From Nothopassalora personata (Eukaryota; Ascomycota; Dothideomycetes; Mycosphaerellales; Mycosphaerellaceae): DNA of 64,000 bases. A program made the position numbers and the translations under genes. The notes below the pieces were generated by a model. The model did not search any database. It was given only the letters and a program-made list of their open reading frames with translations, and was not told the DNA's origin. Within the stretch, counting starts at the first letter, position 1, and each line of letters begins with the position of its first letter. This document shows positions 24,543 through 34,631 of this stretch, piece after piece. The stretch is taken from the NCBI GenBank assembly GCA_033816765.1, contig CM066291.1, forward strand, positions 3,348,001 through 3,412,000, read 5' to 3'.

Positions 24543-26843
24543 CTACTGCAACCCTCTCGACTCACACTCGCCCCAAAACACGAGCAGTCTCCAAACTTTC
24601 TTGACCAGCACCTCCGCCTCATCCTCAAGCGGACCTTCCAGCTCCTCCTTGATGGTCTGAGCTGGCGCCTTGTCACGCACACCAGCAAGCACAGCATCCA
24701 CAATAAGATCTTCCTGCACACCAAGATACTCCACAACCTTCTTCTCCACGAAAGGTCGGATTTGGTTGTTGAGGATCTCGCTGGTGAGGTGGTCGTACTT
24801 GATCGGGTGCGCGAAAAGCTTGTCCGCATCCGTGGGAATTTCAGACGCAAGCTGTTGGCGTGCGCTGGCTTTCTCATCGTCTGTGAGGCCGAGGCCGGAA
24901 GTGGGTAACGTAGACATGTCTTCCAGTGGCTTGAGCTGTAGGTCGCGCTTGAGGCCAGAAGCAGCAGCGTCTTCTTCGTCTTCGAGTAGGCCTTCGAAGT
25001 CCATCTGTGCGCGCTTGGGTGCGGCACCGGAGGCTGGCTTTGCCTTGCTGGCGCTTCCCAGGCTGATCTTGAAGGGTGCAGGTCCGGCTTGGTCGATCTT
25101 CTCTGGCTCTGGTTCGATGCCCATCAAGTCCAGGAAGTCGTCAGCCATGCCTCGCGCCTCGTTGGTGCGTCGTTGTTCGTCTGCTTTCTCACGTTCTTCA
25201 GCCTTGCGGTCTGCATCATCTTCACGTCGCTCCCTCTCCCGATCTTGGTCTCGCATGCGCAGCCAGGCAGAGCGGTCTCTGTAGTACGGGTGTCGTGCTT
25301 TCGCTGCCTCCTCGTCATCGTTCCAGCTTGCGAGCTTGGCGAGGATGTCTTCGCGGGCCTTTTCGATGGCTCGCTTCTCGTCGTCCTCACGCTTCCGTTC
25401 ACGCTCTTGTGCTGCACCACGTGTCCGCTCACGGTTGTGCCAGCGACGAACCTGATCTTGGTATTGCTTCTCGATCTCTGCGTCTTGCTTCTCTTTCCGA
25501 CGTCGCTCTAGCTCTTCATCACTCTCTTCTGCATCCTCATCCTCGCGGTTCAGTGTGACAGTCATGCCACGTCCATCCGGTCCAGCACCGGGCACGAAAG
25601 CAACACCATTGACGTAGTCGTTCGGTATCTGTGTTCCTCTAAAGCCCTTAGGTCCTGAAGGAGCACCTGCTACGCCTTGCTGGCCACGAGGACCAAGTGG
25701 AATGCCATTGGTAGAATTCGCTGCACCAGGTGGAGGTGATGCAAGTCGGCTAACACGCGGCGCGGGACCGTTTCGACGTCGCTCTTCCTGCTCAAGGTCC
25801 TCTTCACGACGTAGGCGTTCGATATCTCGACGGTTGGAGCGGTCGCGGAATGCCCTGATCTCCTCCGCAACAGTAGCTCGTTGTTCAGCTGGGATGTCGG
25901 CAAGCTCGTCATCTGCGCCTGTCGCCTGGATGGTGATGTGTTCGACCGCGCCGTTAGCGTCGCCGTTTGTGTCCGCCATAGAGACATCGCCGTCCAAGTC
26001 ACCATGGCCGTTGACACCATTCACAGCATGTGCCGCTTGGTTGATCAGGCCTGCAATGGTCTGATCGAGGTCGGTCTTGCAGGACTCCATGCGGAACTGT
26101 CGAGTGTTCTCATCTTCCTTCTTCCTCGCCATCCAAGTCTCGATGTACTCCTTGCTGGCATCATCAACGACCACCAGCCACTTCTGCTTCTTGACCTCGC
26201 CCTCTTCGCCCTCCTCAGTCTTCTCCCTCTGCACGCTGCCATCGGCATTGAACAGTGGCAATTCCAGGTCCGGGAACAGCTCAGCGGCAGCTTCCAGACT
26301 CTCGACATCCTCGAACTCGGCAAAGCCAAACTTGCACTTGTTGTCGTCGGCATCTCGTGCTCGAGTCCAGCGTCTCAGCTTGCCGGCACATCGCAGAATG
26401 TTCTCCAGCGCTTCATCGTTCGGCATCCCTTCGCCAAGACCACCCACAAAGATGGTCCTCGAGACCTCCTCTCGCGTGGGAGGCTGCAGAGCCATCATGC
26501 TATCACGCACTGCCTGCCTCTCCCGGTCGAGGTTGCGATCTGCGCCCAACCCGCGTCTGTCTCGTCCACCCAAAGGCTCTGCATTGCTGCCACGTCCACC
26601 TCGATCACCGCGATCGTTGCCCGACTGTGGACGACCACCACCACCACCTCCTCCTCCTCCACCTCCCCCATCCATGCCCAATCTGATGACAGGTGCATTG
26701 AAGTTCAGGCCGGCCGGCATGTTGGGCGGTGGTTGGAAGCCTTGCGCTGGACCTGTCGGAGGTCCTCCCATGCCTGGCGCGCCGCCGTATGGTTGTTGAT
26801 GGCCGCCGTACGCACCTGGAGGTCCACCATAGTTGTAGGCCAT
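24543..26843 (-). CDS. RBM25/Snu71-like splicing factor, RRM and PWI
   Basis: A single 766-residue exon starting at ATG 26843 (MAYNYGGPPGAYGG). Order: Gly/Pro-rich N-terminus with a run of about 12 Gly (59-70); an RRM at about 128-225 (RTIFVGGLGEGMPNDEALEN, KFGFAEFEDVESLEAA); an acidic linker; a long charged coiled coil rich in Arg/Glu/Asp (about 330-560: RRDIERLRREEDLEQEERRR, DQDRERERREDDADRKAEER); and a C-terminal PWI fold (about 680-766: HPIKYDHLTSEILNNQIRPF, then VEYLGVQEDLIVD). This is the architecture of human RBM25 and yeast Snu71, U1-associated proteins that influence 5' splice-site choice in the nucleus. Length matches the family. It faces the mitoribosomal gene across a 173-bp shared promoter. 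Confidence 0.92.
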   Translation of the reverse strand: MAYNYGGPPGAYGGHQQPYGGAPGMGGPPTGPAQGFQPPPNMPAGLNFNAPVIRLGMDGGGGGGGGGGGGRPQSGNDRGDRGGRGSNAEPLGGRDRRGLGADRNLDRERQAVRDSMMALQPPTREEVSRTIFVGGLGEGMPNDEALENILRCAGKLRRWTRARDADDNKCKFGFAEFEDVESLEAAAELFPDLELPLFNADGSVQREKTEEGEEGEVKKQKWLVVVDDASKEYIETWMARKKEDENTRQFRMESCKTDLDQTIAGLINQAAHAVNGVNGHGDLDGDVSMADTNGDANGAVEHITIQATGADDELADIPAEQRATVAEEIRAFRDRSNRRDIERLRREEDLEQEERRRNGPAPRVSRLASPPPGAANSTNGIPLGPRGQQGVAGAPSGPKGFRGTQIPNDYVNGVAFVPGAGPDGRGMTVTLNREDEDAEESDEELERRRKEKQDAEIEKQYQDQVRRWHNRERTRGAAQERERKREDDEKRAIEKAREDILAKLASWNDDEEAAKARHPYYRDRSAWLRMRDQDRERERREDDADRKAEEREKADEQRRTNEARGMADDFLDLMGIEPEPEKIDQAGPAPFKISLGSASKAKPASGAAPKRAQMDFEGLLEDEEDAAASGLKRDLQLKPLEDMSTLPTSGLGLTDDEKASARQQLASEIPTDADKLFAHPIKYDHLTSEILNNQIRPFVEKKVVEYLGVQEDLIVDAVLAGVRDKAPAQTIKEELEGPLEDEAEVLVKKVWRLLVFWGECESRGLQ

Positions 26844-27016
26844 ATTTGCGGTGTTATGCTGGTGGACGTGTTACTCGTCAGAAAGTGTTTCACAGTGAGC
26901 TTTCTCCACATCGCATGAAGCTGACTCAGCGGCAGCTCGACTTGGGCACTTCCGCTCGCCGCAGTCGATTATCACGCACGAGACAATCACTCGGTCATTC
27001 ACTTCACTTGCGTGTG
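26844..27016. promoter_or_regulatory. Shared divergent promoter
   Basis: Only 173 bp separate the start codons of the RBM25-like gene (minus) and the bS21m gene (plus), so both core promoters and 5' UTRs must overlap here. No TATA box is evident, as is common for housekeeping genes. Confidence 0.6.
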
Positions 27017-27832
27017 ATGATGGAGCTGTTCAGAGCGAGCGAGGCACTCCTTCGCTCATCACAGCCACTGCTGCCCTTCCTCGCACCCGCTGCATATAGA
27101 ACATCAACCACGAGGGCAGCAGCGCCAATCGCGAGACACTGCAGAGGACGAACGCGATGCCAGACGACACGAGCCTTCACAACCACACCCCACCGACGGC
27201 AAGATGCTCCTCCTCCTCCTCCTCCTCCGGGCCGCGCAGAATCAGTCAACGAGGACTTCCCCTCCCTCCCCGACAGTGCCCTTGACCTCGACGGCGAAGC
27301 ACCCACAGCGCCCACCTCACGAACATCACGCTTCTCCTCACAAGATGCGCAGCAAAACAATCCACCTTCAAGCGGTCTAGCCAACGAACAACCAGACCGC
27401 AGCAAATCCTCCATGGATGATTTCGTCGACTCAATTGATGACGAGCCCGTCCGCAACAACTCCCGCAAACCCTCATTAGCCCCCGACGCCATCTCCCGCA
27501 TTTTCGACCCCCACTTCGACTTCGCGCGCACCGGCACCGCCGCTCCTCCTCCAATCGAGGATGAAGGACCGGCCATGAAGTTAGGACCTGCTCTAGGCAG
27601 AACTGTGGCTGTCAATACAGCGAAGGGAATGGATGTAGGCAGAGCTTTCAGGACGCTGGAAATACTGTGTGCGAGGAATAGTGTCAAGAGGGATTTCATG
27701 ATGCAGCGCTTTCATGAACGGCCGGGCTTGAAGAGGAAGAGGCTGAAGAGTGTGAGGTGGAGGAGGAATTTCAAGAAGAAGTTCCAGCAGACTGTGGCTA
27801 TGGTGCAGAAGATGACAAAGCAGGGGTGGTGA
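27017..27832 (+). CDS. MRP21: Mitochondrial ribosomal protein bS21m
   Basis: A single 271-residue exon; ATG ATG at 27017/27020, with the first taken as start. The first 60 residues are Arg/Ser/Ala-rich without acids (MMELFRASEALLRSSQPLLP), a mitochondrial presequence; then a run of eight Pro and a Ser/Asp-rich spacer. The conserved S21 core is at the C-terminus: GRAFRTLEILCARNSVKRDF, then RFHERPGLKRKRLKSVRWRR. Known role: small-subunit (37S) mitochondrial ribosomal protein bS21m, homologous to bacterial S21 and yeast Mrp21. The long N-terminal extension before the short S21 core is normal for Pezizomycotina. Confidence 0.92.
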   Translation: MMELFRASEALLRSSQPLLPFLAPAAYRTSTTRAAAPIARHCRGRTRCQTTRAFTTTPHRRQDAPPPPPPPGRAESVNEDFPSLPDSALDLDGEAPTAPTSRTSRFSSQDAQQNNPPSSGLANEQPDRSKSSMDDFVDSIDDEPVRNNSRKPSLAPDAISRIFDPHFDFARTGTAAPPPIEDEGPAMKLGPALGRTVAVNTAKGMDVGRAFRTLEILCARNSVKRDFMMQRFHERPGLKRKRLKSVRWRRNFKKKFQQTVAMVQKMTKQGW

Positions 27833-28447
27833 TTTGCGCGTAGAAACGAAGGCTCCGGCAACAATGGCAAGAGTACACTCTGCCCACCGAGAGCCTTGCT
27901 ATGGTGGAGCCACAATAGGCTTGTGCGATACATGTAGACATGTACAGTGTAGTGTACAGTTCAAAGAAGCCAGCTTAGGTCGAACGGTTCTCAGATGCGC
28001 TGCCGGATCTGGTCGTCAAGTCTACGGCTAGGCTGCTCTTGGTTCAAGCTTCCACAAAGGTATTTTCAAACGATATAGGCGAGATGATGTCCGACACGCC
28101 CTGGCCCTTGGCATCATCACGAGACAATGGTATTGAACTCAAATAGGAGCTATGCTACCATCAACCGATACTTCGTCAACTTCGGAAGAATAATTTGTCC
28201 AGGTATGCGAGAAACCGAGTTCTGCGACTCGGTCCTTCGCAAGCTCGCCAGAACTTGAGCCTTCGAGGACATCCTCAGCCCAAATTTGCCACGCGACAGG
28301 ATGAGTCGCTGGCACATTGCAAAACAGGATCTTGCCACCGTTAGAGAAGATCAGACAACGTACAAAGGCCTCAGGCCTGAGGGCGTGCCCTTCACAGGTG
28401 ACAGGCGGCTCGAACCACTTCAGTGAGTTTGAGAGAGCTCTAGACAA
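27833..28447. other. Intergenic, upstream of CorA-like relic
   Basis: May hold the eroded 5' part of the CorA-like relic, but no frame here shows a family motif on either strand. Confidence 0.35.
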
Positions 28448-28909
28448 ATGCATATCAAGATTGTCGGATCAAGCACATCAGCTAGACGGCCTCCTGCCAG
28501 ACCTTGGACAAGTGCTGATCGCCGCATCTCACCTCAGGACTCTGCGCGTTCGACGAGGCTGGCTGCGCAGTCTAATGACTTCGCAAGATCCGCGAATGCC
28601 ATAGCGAGAAGAGGAAGGGGATTGACACTGATTGCTGCAGTGTATCTGCCCCTGACGCTGGTTATTGGCATCTTTGGCATGAACATAAAAGAAGTCAACG
28701 ACGGGCCCCCTCAATGACGGGCCTGTCTGACAGCTTTCGCCGTGATCGATCCTCCATCCATCGCAGCAGCACTCTGGATCATCCTGATGGACCGAATAGA
28801 CCCCGCTGTACGGGACAAGACAACCGTCGACGAGGTCAGTCCCGCGCATCCGGAGTCTGGTCTACAAGAAGCTGCTGGATCCCTTCACACCAAACAGAGC
28901 CGCGGATGA
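28448..28909 (+). pseudogene. CorA-like Mg2+ transporter relic
   Basis: One plus frame carries the end of a CorA/Alr-type channel: LTLIAAVYLPLTLVIGIFGM followed by N, which is the first transmembrane helix ending in the signature GMN, then KEVNDGPPQ. A TGA at 28715-28717 sits where such proteins have Trp, and the same frame continues as ACLTAFAVIDPPSIAAALWI, the second helix, to TGA 28907. The soluble N-terminal domain is not recognisable upstream. Known function of the family: magnesium uptake through pentameric channels. The stop fits TGG to TGA. Treated as a relic; a fragment of a multi-exon gene with a chance in-frame stop is less likely. Confidence 0.6.
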
Positions 28910-29510
28910 AGTGCCGAGGCCCCAAGAAAGTGCCGCATCACGCCGCACCTCGCCACCAAATGCTCCTCAAGAACCAGCACCGGTGGAGCAGGCTTACCAT
29001 ACACTTAGACAAGGCAAGTCCGGGACGCCCGCTCGGAGCAGCCGTGGCTCCAGCGTCTTCGAGCGTCGGAGTGCTGCGATCTATCCGTAGTAGCTGAGGA
29101 TGCCGAACAAGAATGAGAATGAAGCAAACCAAGCAACGAAAGCAAGCGGAAACGCGGGTACTTTTGACACTCCGGCGCTGTGAGCCGCCGTAGATTGTGT
29201 GCTGGCTTGCGGAATATTCGAGGGACTAAGCCCACTGAGTGTCTCACGCGAAGGAATGCAGGTCATGGCTTTGTATCTGATCCCAGTCATGGATATATTG
29301 GGAGCTTCGAGGCAATGGAGAGTGATAATTTTCCCGGAACCCATGAAAAGTCTCAGTCAGCGACGTAAATGGTGCGACGAAGTTCACTTGCCAGAACCTG
29401 AAATATTTTACAGGGCGTTAGGAAGCAGTACTCTTATTCAGTCAAGTCTCCCCTATCACAAGATAGCACACTGACCCAACCTAGACCATAACCCAAGCTC
29501 ATAGCTCCTT
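28910..29510. other. Intergenic
   Basis: Lies between the CorA-like relic and the 3' end of the metalloprotease. No feature recognised. Confidence 0.4.
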
Positions 29511-30868
29511 CTACGCCCTCCCTCCAGCCGCCATATTAATCGGCGTCCAAACTCCCTTCCACTCCTCCTTGCCCGCCACATCCGCACCACCCGGTGCAGG
29601 ATACATCTGCGCAATCCGCGCTATATCACCCTCACTGATCTGAGGAGTCGAATAATCCAGCACATCTCCCTCCCCCTTCGTAATCCCTCCCGGCAGGAGT
29701 TCAAACTTCTTCGCTCCCATTTCAGGCCCTTCCTGCCCAATCAAAACCGCACCATTCGTCCACTTGAAGTCAGGTCGCTGGACGGGATAGGTCTGGTACG
29801 ATTCGTACAGCATGATGGAGTCCAAGTCGAATTTTTCGGAGTAGCCTTTTTCGCCGATCATGCCGGTCGACGAGTCGGGGTAGGGCATGTATTCTTTTGC
29901 TGTGAAATCGTAGCGTTCGGCGGTGCCCATGTCTTCGCAGCTGTGGGAGATGTCAGTAGGGGTTGGTGAGAAGAAGGGAGTTCTGAGGGATAGACTTGCG
30001 CTCGCTTGATGGTGTCGCCTTGCTTGAAGACGTCGGGGTTTCTGGTGTCGATTGCTTCTTTGACCTGTTGTGTTGATTCAGTGGTCCGCTAGGTCAGATG
30101 GGACGGAGAGAGTATATACCTCTTCATAGTCGTGCAGATACTTGCACTGGACTCTGATATACTTCCATGCATCTGGTCGTTGATGCCTGTGGAGAATATT
30201 CAGCGCTTCGCAGAGTGGAACTTTATCCCATTTGACCACTTACTCATGGGCAAGGCCCATAGCATGTCCAAGCTCGTGTGCTACGAGTGACATCAGTACG
30301 ACTCAATTTACCAATCTGCGTCATCAGGCTCACCCATCGAATGCACATCATACTGCCTCTGTACTGTCTCCTCATTCCAGCCCTTACCTGGCATCGCCAA
30401 GTTGAAAACTAGCATATTTTCTCTATCTCCATCGGAGTAGCCCAGAGAGCACGATCTATCGAGCCCTGGAGTTTCCTGCTCTGCCTTCGATATGATGATC
30501 AGAGACTGCTCATCTCCCGCTGCACACATGTGCGGTGCCTCGCTTGAGGAGGGGACGAGTCTCATGCTTGAGACAGCGAAAGCAGGTTCCCAGACTTTGA
30601 TCGCGGCTTGGAGAATGTCGTTCAGGTTGTCGTAGTCTTCCTCTTCCATGTAGCAGTAGCGAATCTCATGCGTGCCGTCATCTCGTTCTGGCCAGGTAGT
30701 GCGGAGTCCTTCAGCTTCGACTTCCCATTTGCCGACTGAGAACCATCTCTTGGAGAGGCGGCTCTCGTCGTGGAAGTGTGTATCGTTGCGAAGCTTTGGA
30801 GTACAGCTGTTGACCAGTCCTGGGAGGAGCAATATCAGCCACATGAGCAGCGTGATGGTCGATTTCAT
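29511..30868 (-). CDS. Secreted astacin-family (M12A) metalloprotease
   Basis: Five exons, 30334-30868, 30244-30280, 30120-30186, 30000-30064 and 29511-29940, give 377 residues. The four introns are 53-59 bp; the last has a GC donor (GCAAGT) and is the only one that keeps frame there. A signal peptide (MKSTITLLMWLILLLPGLVNS) is followed by a propeptide-like region ending near LSKRW. The zinc site HELGHAMGLAHEHQRP spans three exons, giving HExxHxxGxxHE at about residues 180-191, and the Met-turn reads FDLDSIMLYES (usual form SIMHY). Known activity: zinc endopeptidases, extracellular; in fungi these are usually secreted digestive or effector-like enzymes. The Met-turn His-to-Leu change is seen in some family members. 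The very small catalytic exons explain why the centre is not visible as one open frame. Confidence 0.88.
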
Positions 30869-32797
30869 GATAAGCAAGCCTGGTGTAGCAGTCCTGTCAG
30901 GACTGAGGGGTGTTGTAGGCGAGGTGTGGTGGTATGATGGTTGTATGATGGTTGTATGAGTGGGTATCACACTGGCTTGGTGTAGTAAGTCTGGTGTGGC
31001 ATCGTAGAAGAGGAAGAGGCCTGTAGAACACACTGTGTCCCAAGGCGCAAGCAGCTGACACGCACAAGGAGCATGTGCTTTGGTCGCCGTCCTTAAGTAA
31101 GGCTGACCACAAGCAGCTCCAAGGACATGGAGACAGGACCGAAGCCCATGATCTTCAGATGTTCTGTCAGCCGTCTTGCGCCAAGAGCCACATGCATTCT
31201 ACACCTAGTCTCCGAGAAGGAGTCACGATCCTCAGACTGACGTCCAACCTCATAGACATCTTGCCCCCTCTCAGGTCGAATGATGCTTAACGAGGTGTGA
31301 GAAAGTGCGACAAACAATTGATCGCCGCTTGGTTTGGCGAGGTATGCTTCGTAGCAAAGGTCATGGATCGAGTATCCTGGGGCACGCCATCGCACCAAGG
31401 TCGACAGTGAGCTCAAACAGTAGGAAGAACGCGGATTGGGGGAGGAGCGATTGTTCACTATGGAGCATGCAGCCATTCCGATCTCCTGCGGCCCGGATCC
31501 GCTGCGAGAGGACTTTCTGCCTGGCTACAAGGTCAGCCCATCAATACTTCATCTAACAGCAACACCTGTATTGAAATTCTCAGCCCATTTTGCATACCGC
31601 ATTCCCAGCGCTGTCTGCGTCAAAGGTAAACATGCACAGCTGTTTGAACGAGACTGATGCATCAGCCTCGCAGGTGTACAACACATTGGTAATTTCGTCG
31701 ATTGTAGATTGTGTAGCCTTTTGCGCGACTGTTCTCACGCACTGGCGCGAGTGACTTACAGGCATCTTGGATTTGTTACTGTGTACCAAACAGTGATAGA
31801 AGACCTAAGATTGAGTTCATTACTCAAGCTGTTACCGCAGTAGGTCTGTGCAGCGGTACAGTTTCTAGCTGCGGTAATGCTGGCTAGGGCCAAGGTGAGG
31901 TTGACAGAACAGATAGGAGTCTTCATGATCGAATGCTATCGAGGGTGTCCGGGACGTGCGTGTTTGCTGCAGAGTATTCAGGCCGATTCGTGCTTTATAT
32001 ACCTGGCGAGTCACGCCTCTGACTGCAAGGTGCCATTTATATGTAGAGAACTTGGCCATTCTCTCTATCATGATCGGCTAGAAGTGACTCTCCCATGTTG
32101 AGCAGGACACTCGAGGAGCAAGTGCAATGATACACAATCGTTCGTCATTATGTACAAGCAAACCAAGCCTCCATCAAAGCAACATACATCTTGGTATGCT
32201 TGACCATCGTACAAGCATCAGCTGGCAGCTTTTATGCACGAGTAGTCTTTTCAGCAGGGTAAAGTCACAACGTGGCAGAGCCGTCACGCGACAACCCACT
32301 CCGCAGTTTTCCACGCTAGGAACAACCGCCGGTCAACAAGCTTGGCGGAGACGAGCGATGACCTGACCTTTGATAATTATTACACTCCTTTCTGGTGCAG
32401 GCTGGTGAGAAGCATCGAGCAGCTTACGTAGGTCCGGCACCGGGAACGACATTTGGCCTTATCTTCTCCTGGACTGAGAGAAGGAGCCTCGCAGAGAAGC
32501 AGAGGGCGACTACAGCAACCATCGTGGAGGATCGATCGACACCAAAACTTAATTCACACAACGCTAGCCGTCCTACCCACAGCACTGCGTTCTGCACTTT
32601 TCGTGTCCCTCTTCCTCGTCCTTCTGTCCTGTCTTTCTTCTCGGACTGTAGAACCACTCTCTGGTGTACGAGAAACCCCATGGAGTTCGTACAAGAATTC
32701 TTCGGCCAGCTTCTTAAGGATCTTCGATGATAAGGTATAGCGTCATCCTGTAACACAAAGAAATACTTGACCACCAGCAAGAACGACAACCTCAAAC
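30869..32797. other. 1.9-kb intergenic region
   Basis: Divergent promoter space between the metalloprotease and the permease. Frames here are short and overlap on both strands; none carries a recognisable motif. The last 150 bp before 32798 are probably 5' UTR of the permease. Confidence 0.45.
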
Positions 32798-34465
32798 ATG
32801 TCCGACCCAATCTCCAATGGCAAGACCGCCGATGACGCCGCTCTGGCGTTACTCGGCAAAAAGCAAGTCCTCGAGCGCCGCTTTTCCTTCATCTCCATGT
32901 TCGGCTTTGCAGTCTGCGAGCTGATCACCTGGGAGACAGTCCTAGCACTCTTCGGCCAGGCACTGGAAAATGGCGGTCCCGCTGGAGCAGTCTACGGCTA
33001 TATTATCGCCTGGTTCTCGACAATGTCTGTCTATACCGTCATCTCAGAGCTCGCTTCCATGGCTCCTATCGCTGGTGGGCAGTACTATTGGGTTTACATG
33101 ATGGCTCCTCCGAAGTACAAGCGCATTTCGAGCTACATTGTTGGATGGCTTACTACGCTTGCTTGGGTTGCTACTGTGGCGACCGAGACTTTGTTTGTTG
33201 GGGTGATTGTTCAGGGAATTCTGGTGCTGGATTATCCCGAGTATGAGAAAAAGATGTACCAGGGGACGCTTTTGACCTGGGCTGTCATTTTGGGATGTAT
33301 CTTTATCAATATTGTAATACCAACCTGGCTGCCCAGATTCGAGGTCTTCATTTTGGTGTTCCATCTTGCCGGATTTGTGGCCATCTTGGTTACCTTACTG
33401 GTCATGACACCATCCCTAGGCTCTACGGAAAGCGTATGGCTGACAATCAACAATGGTGGTGGATGGCCGACACAAGGTCTGTCATATTGTGTTGGATTCC
33501 TAGGAAATGTCGCCACTTTCGTGGGGGCTGATGCCAGTGTTCATCTTGCGGAAGAAGTGTCCAACGCAGCTGTGAACATCCCTCGTGCTATTCTTGGCGC
33601 CATGCTCATCAACGGCTCTGTCGGCCTCGCCATGATGGTCACTGTCCTATACTGCCTCGGCGACGTTCAGATCGTGCTCGAGACGAAGACTGGATATCCT
33701 TTCATCCAGGTATTCTACGACAGCGTTCGAAACGTCGCAGGGGCAACAGTGATGACTGCCGTTGTTCTCGCGTTGACCTGGGCTTGCGCTACTGGTATTA
33801 CAACGACGGCCTCTCGAATGACATGGTCCTTTGCACGAGATCGGGGACTGCCCTTTTCTAAGTTCCTGGGTCGTGTCAGCTCGAGGTCGAAAGTGCCAGT
33901 CAATGCAGTATTGGTCGTAGCCGGTATTGCAGCACTTCTGTGACTCATCTACATTGGGTCGTACACCGCGTTCAACGATGTTATTTCCTTGACGATCACT
34001 GGTTTTTACGGATCGTACCTCTTACCGGCTGCATTTCTGCTTTACCATCGTATCAAGGGCAATGTTCTACCTCGTGGTGCAGAAGTCGACACGACGCCTT
34101 CGACAGCGACTAACAGGGAGACCAAGACCGGTGACGCAGAGGAAAGCACCAAAGATATCGATGGCGTTGAAGTTGTGCAAGCTCGTCTCGTGTGGGGACC
34201 ATGGCATCTTCCTGGCATTCTTGGCATCATCAACAATGTCTATGCTTGCGTCTACATGGTTTTCGTGATCTTTTGGTCTGTGTGGCCACCGGCAACGCCT
34301 GTGTCAGCATCGACAATGAACTACTCGGTTGTTGTGACTGGTGGAGTCCTGATCTTGAGTGCGATATGGTACTTTATCGGCGGGAAGAAGCAGTATAAGG
34401 GACCCCTTATCGATGACGAGGTGGCTAGTATCATGAAAGCTGGTTCTGCAGTATCAGTACATTAG
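32798..34465 (+). pseudogene. Amino-acid/choline-type permease with one in-frame TGA
   Basis: A 556-codon frame without introns, start ATG 32798, interrupted only by TGA at 33941-33943 (codon 382), between VAGIAALL and LIYIGSYTAFND. The sequence on both sides is typical of the fungal amino acid/choline transporter (ACT) branch of the APC superfamily: a short N-terminus, RRFSFISMFGFAVCELITWE as helix 1, SELASMAPIAGGQYYWVYMM, ADASVHLAEEVSNAAVNIPR and TWSFARDRGLPFSKFLG, about twelve helices in all, with a conserved C-terminus (YKGPLIDDEV). No intron can remove the TGA without deleting a helix. Either a recent nonsense mutation, a sequence error, or stop read-through (context CTG TGA CTC). Known role: H+-coupled uptake of GABA, choline or amino acids at the plasma membrane. 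Confidence 0.85.
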
Positions 34466-34631
34466 ACAGCATGTTCCAATGCGAAGACTCGTGGGTCGAA
34501 ACCCACCCTGGTGGTTAGAGCCCCTGAACTTCGGATCGGTTCCGGCGTCTATTTTCAGCCACGTCGACCACAAACTATTGCACAACACAACTCCGCCCTT
34601 GCATTCTATTGTGTACATCCGCCCGGCAACA

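Noticed and set aside
34485..34530. tRNA-like stem (GTGGG/CCCAC around TCGAAAC) next to GGTTAGAGC
   Set aside because: The T-arm-like and D-arm-like parts are in the wrong order on either strand and no acceptor or anticodon stem can be drawn.
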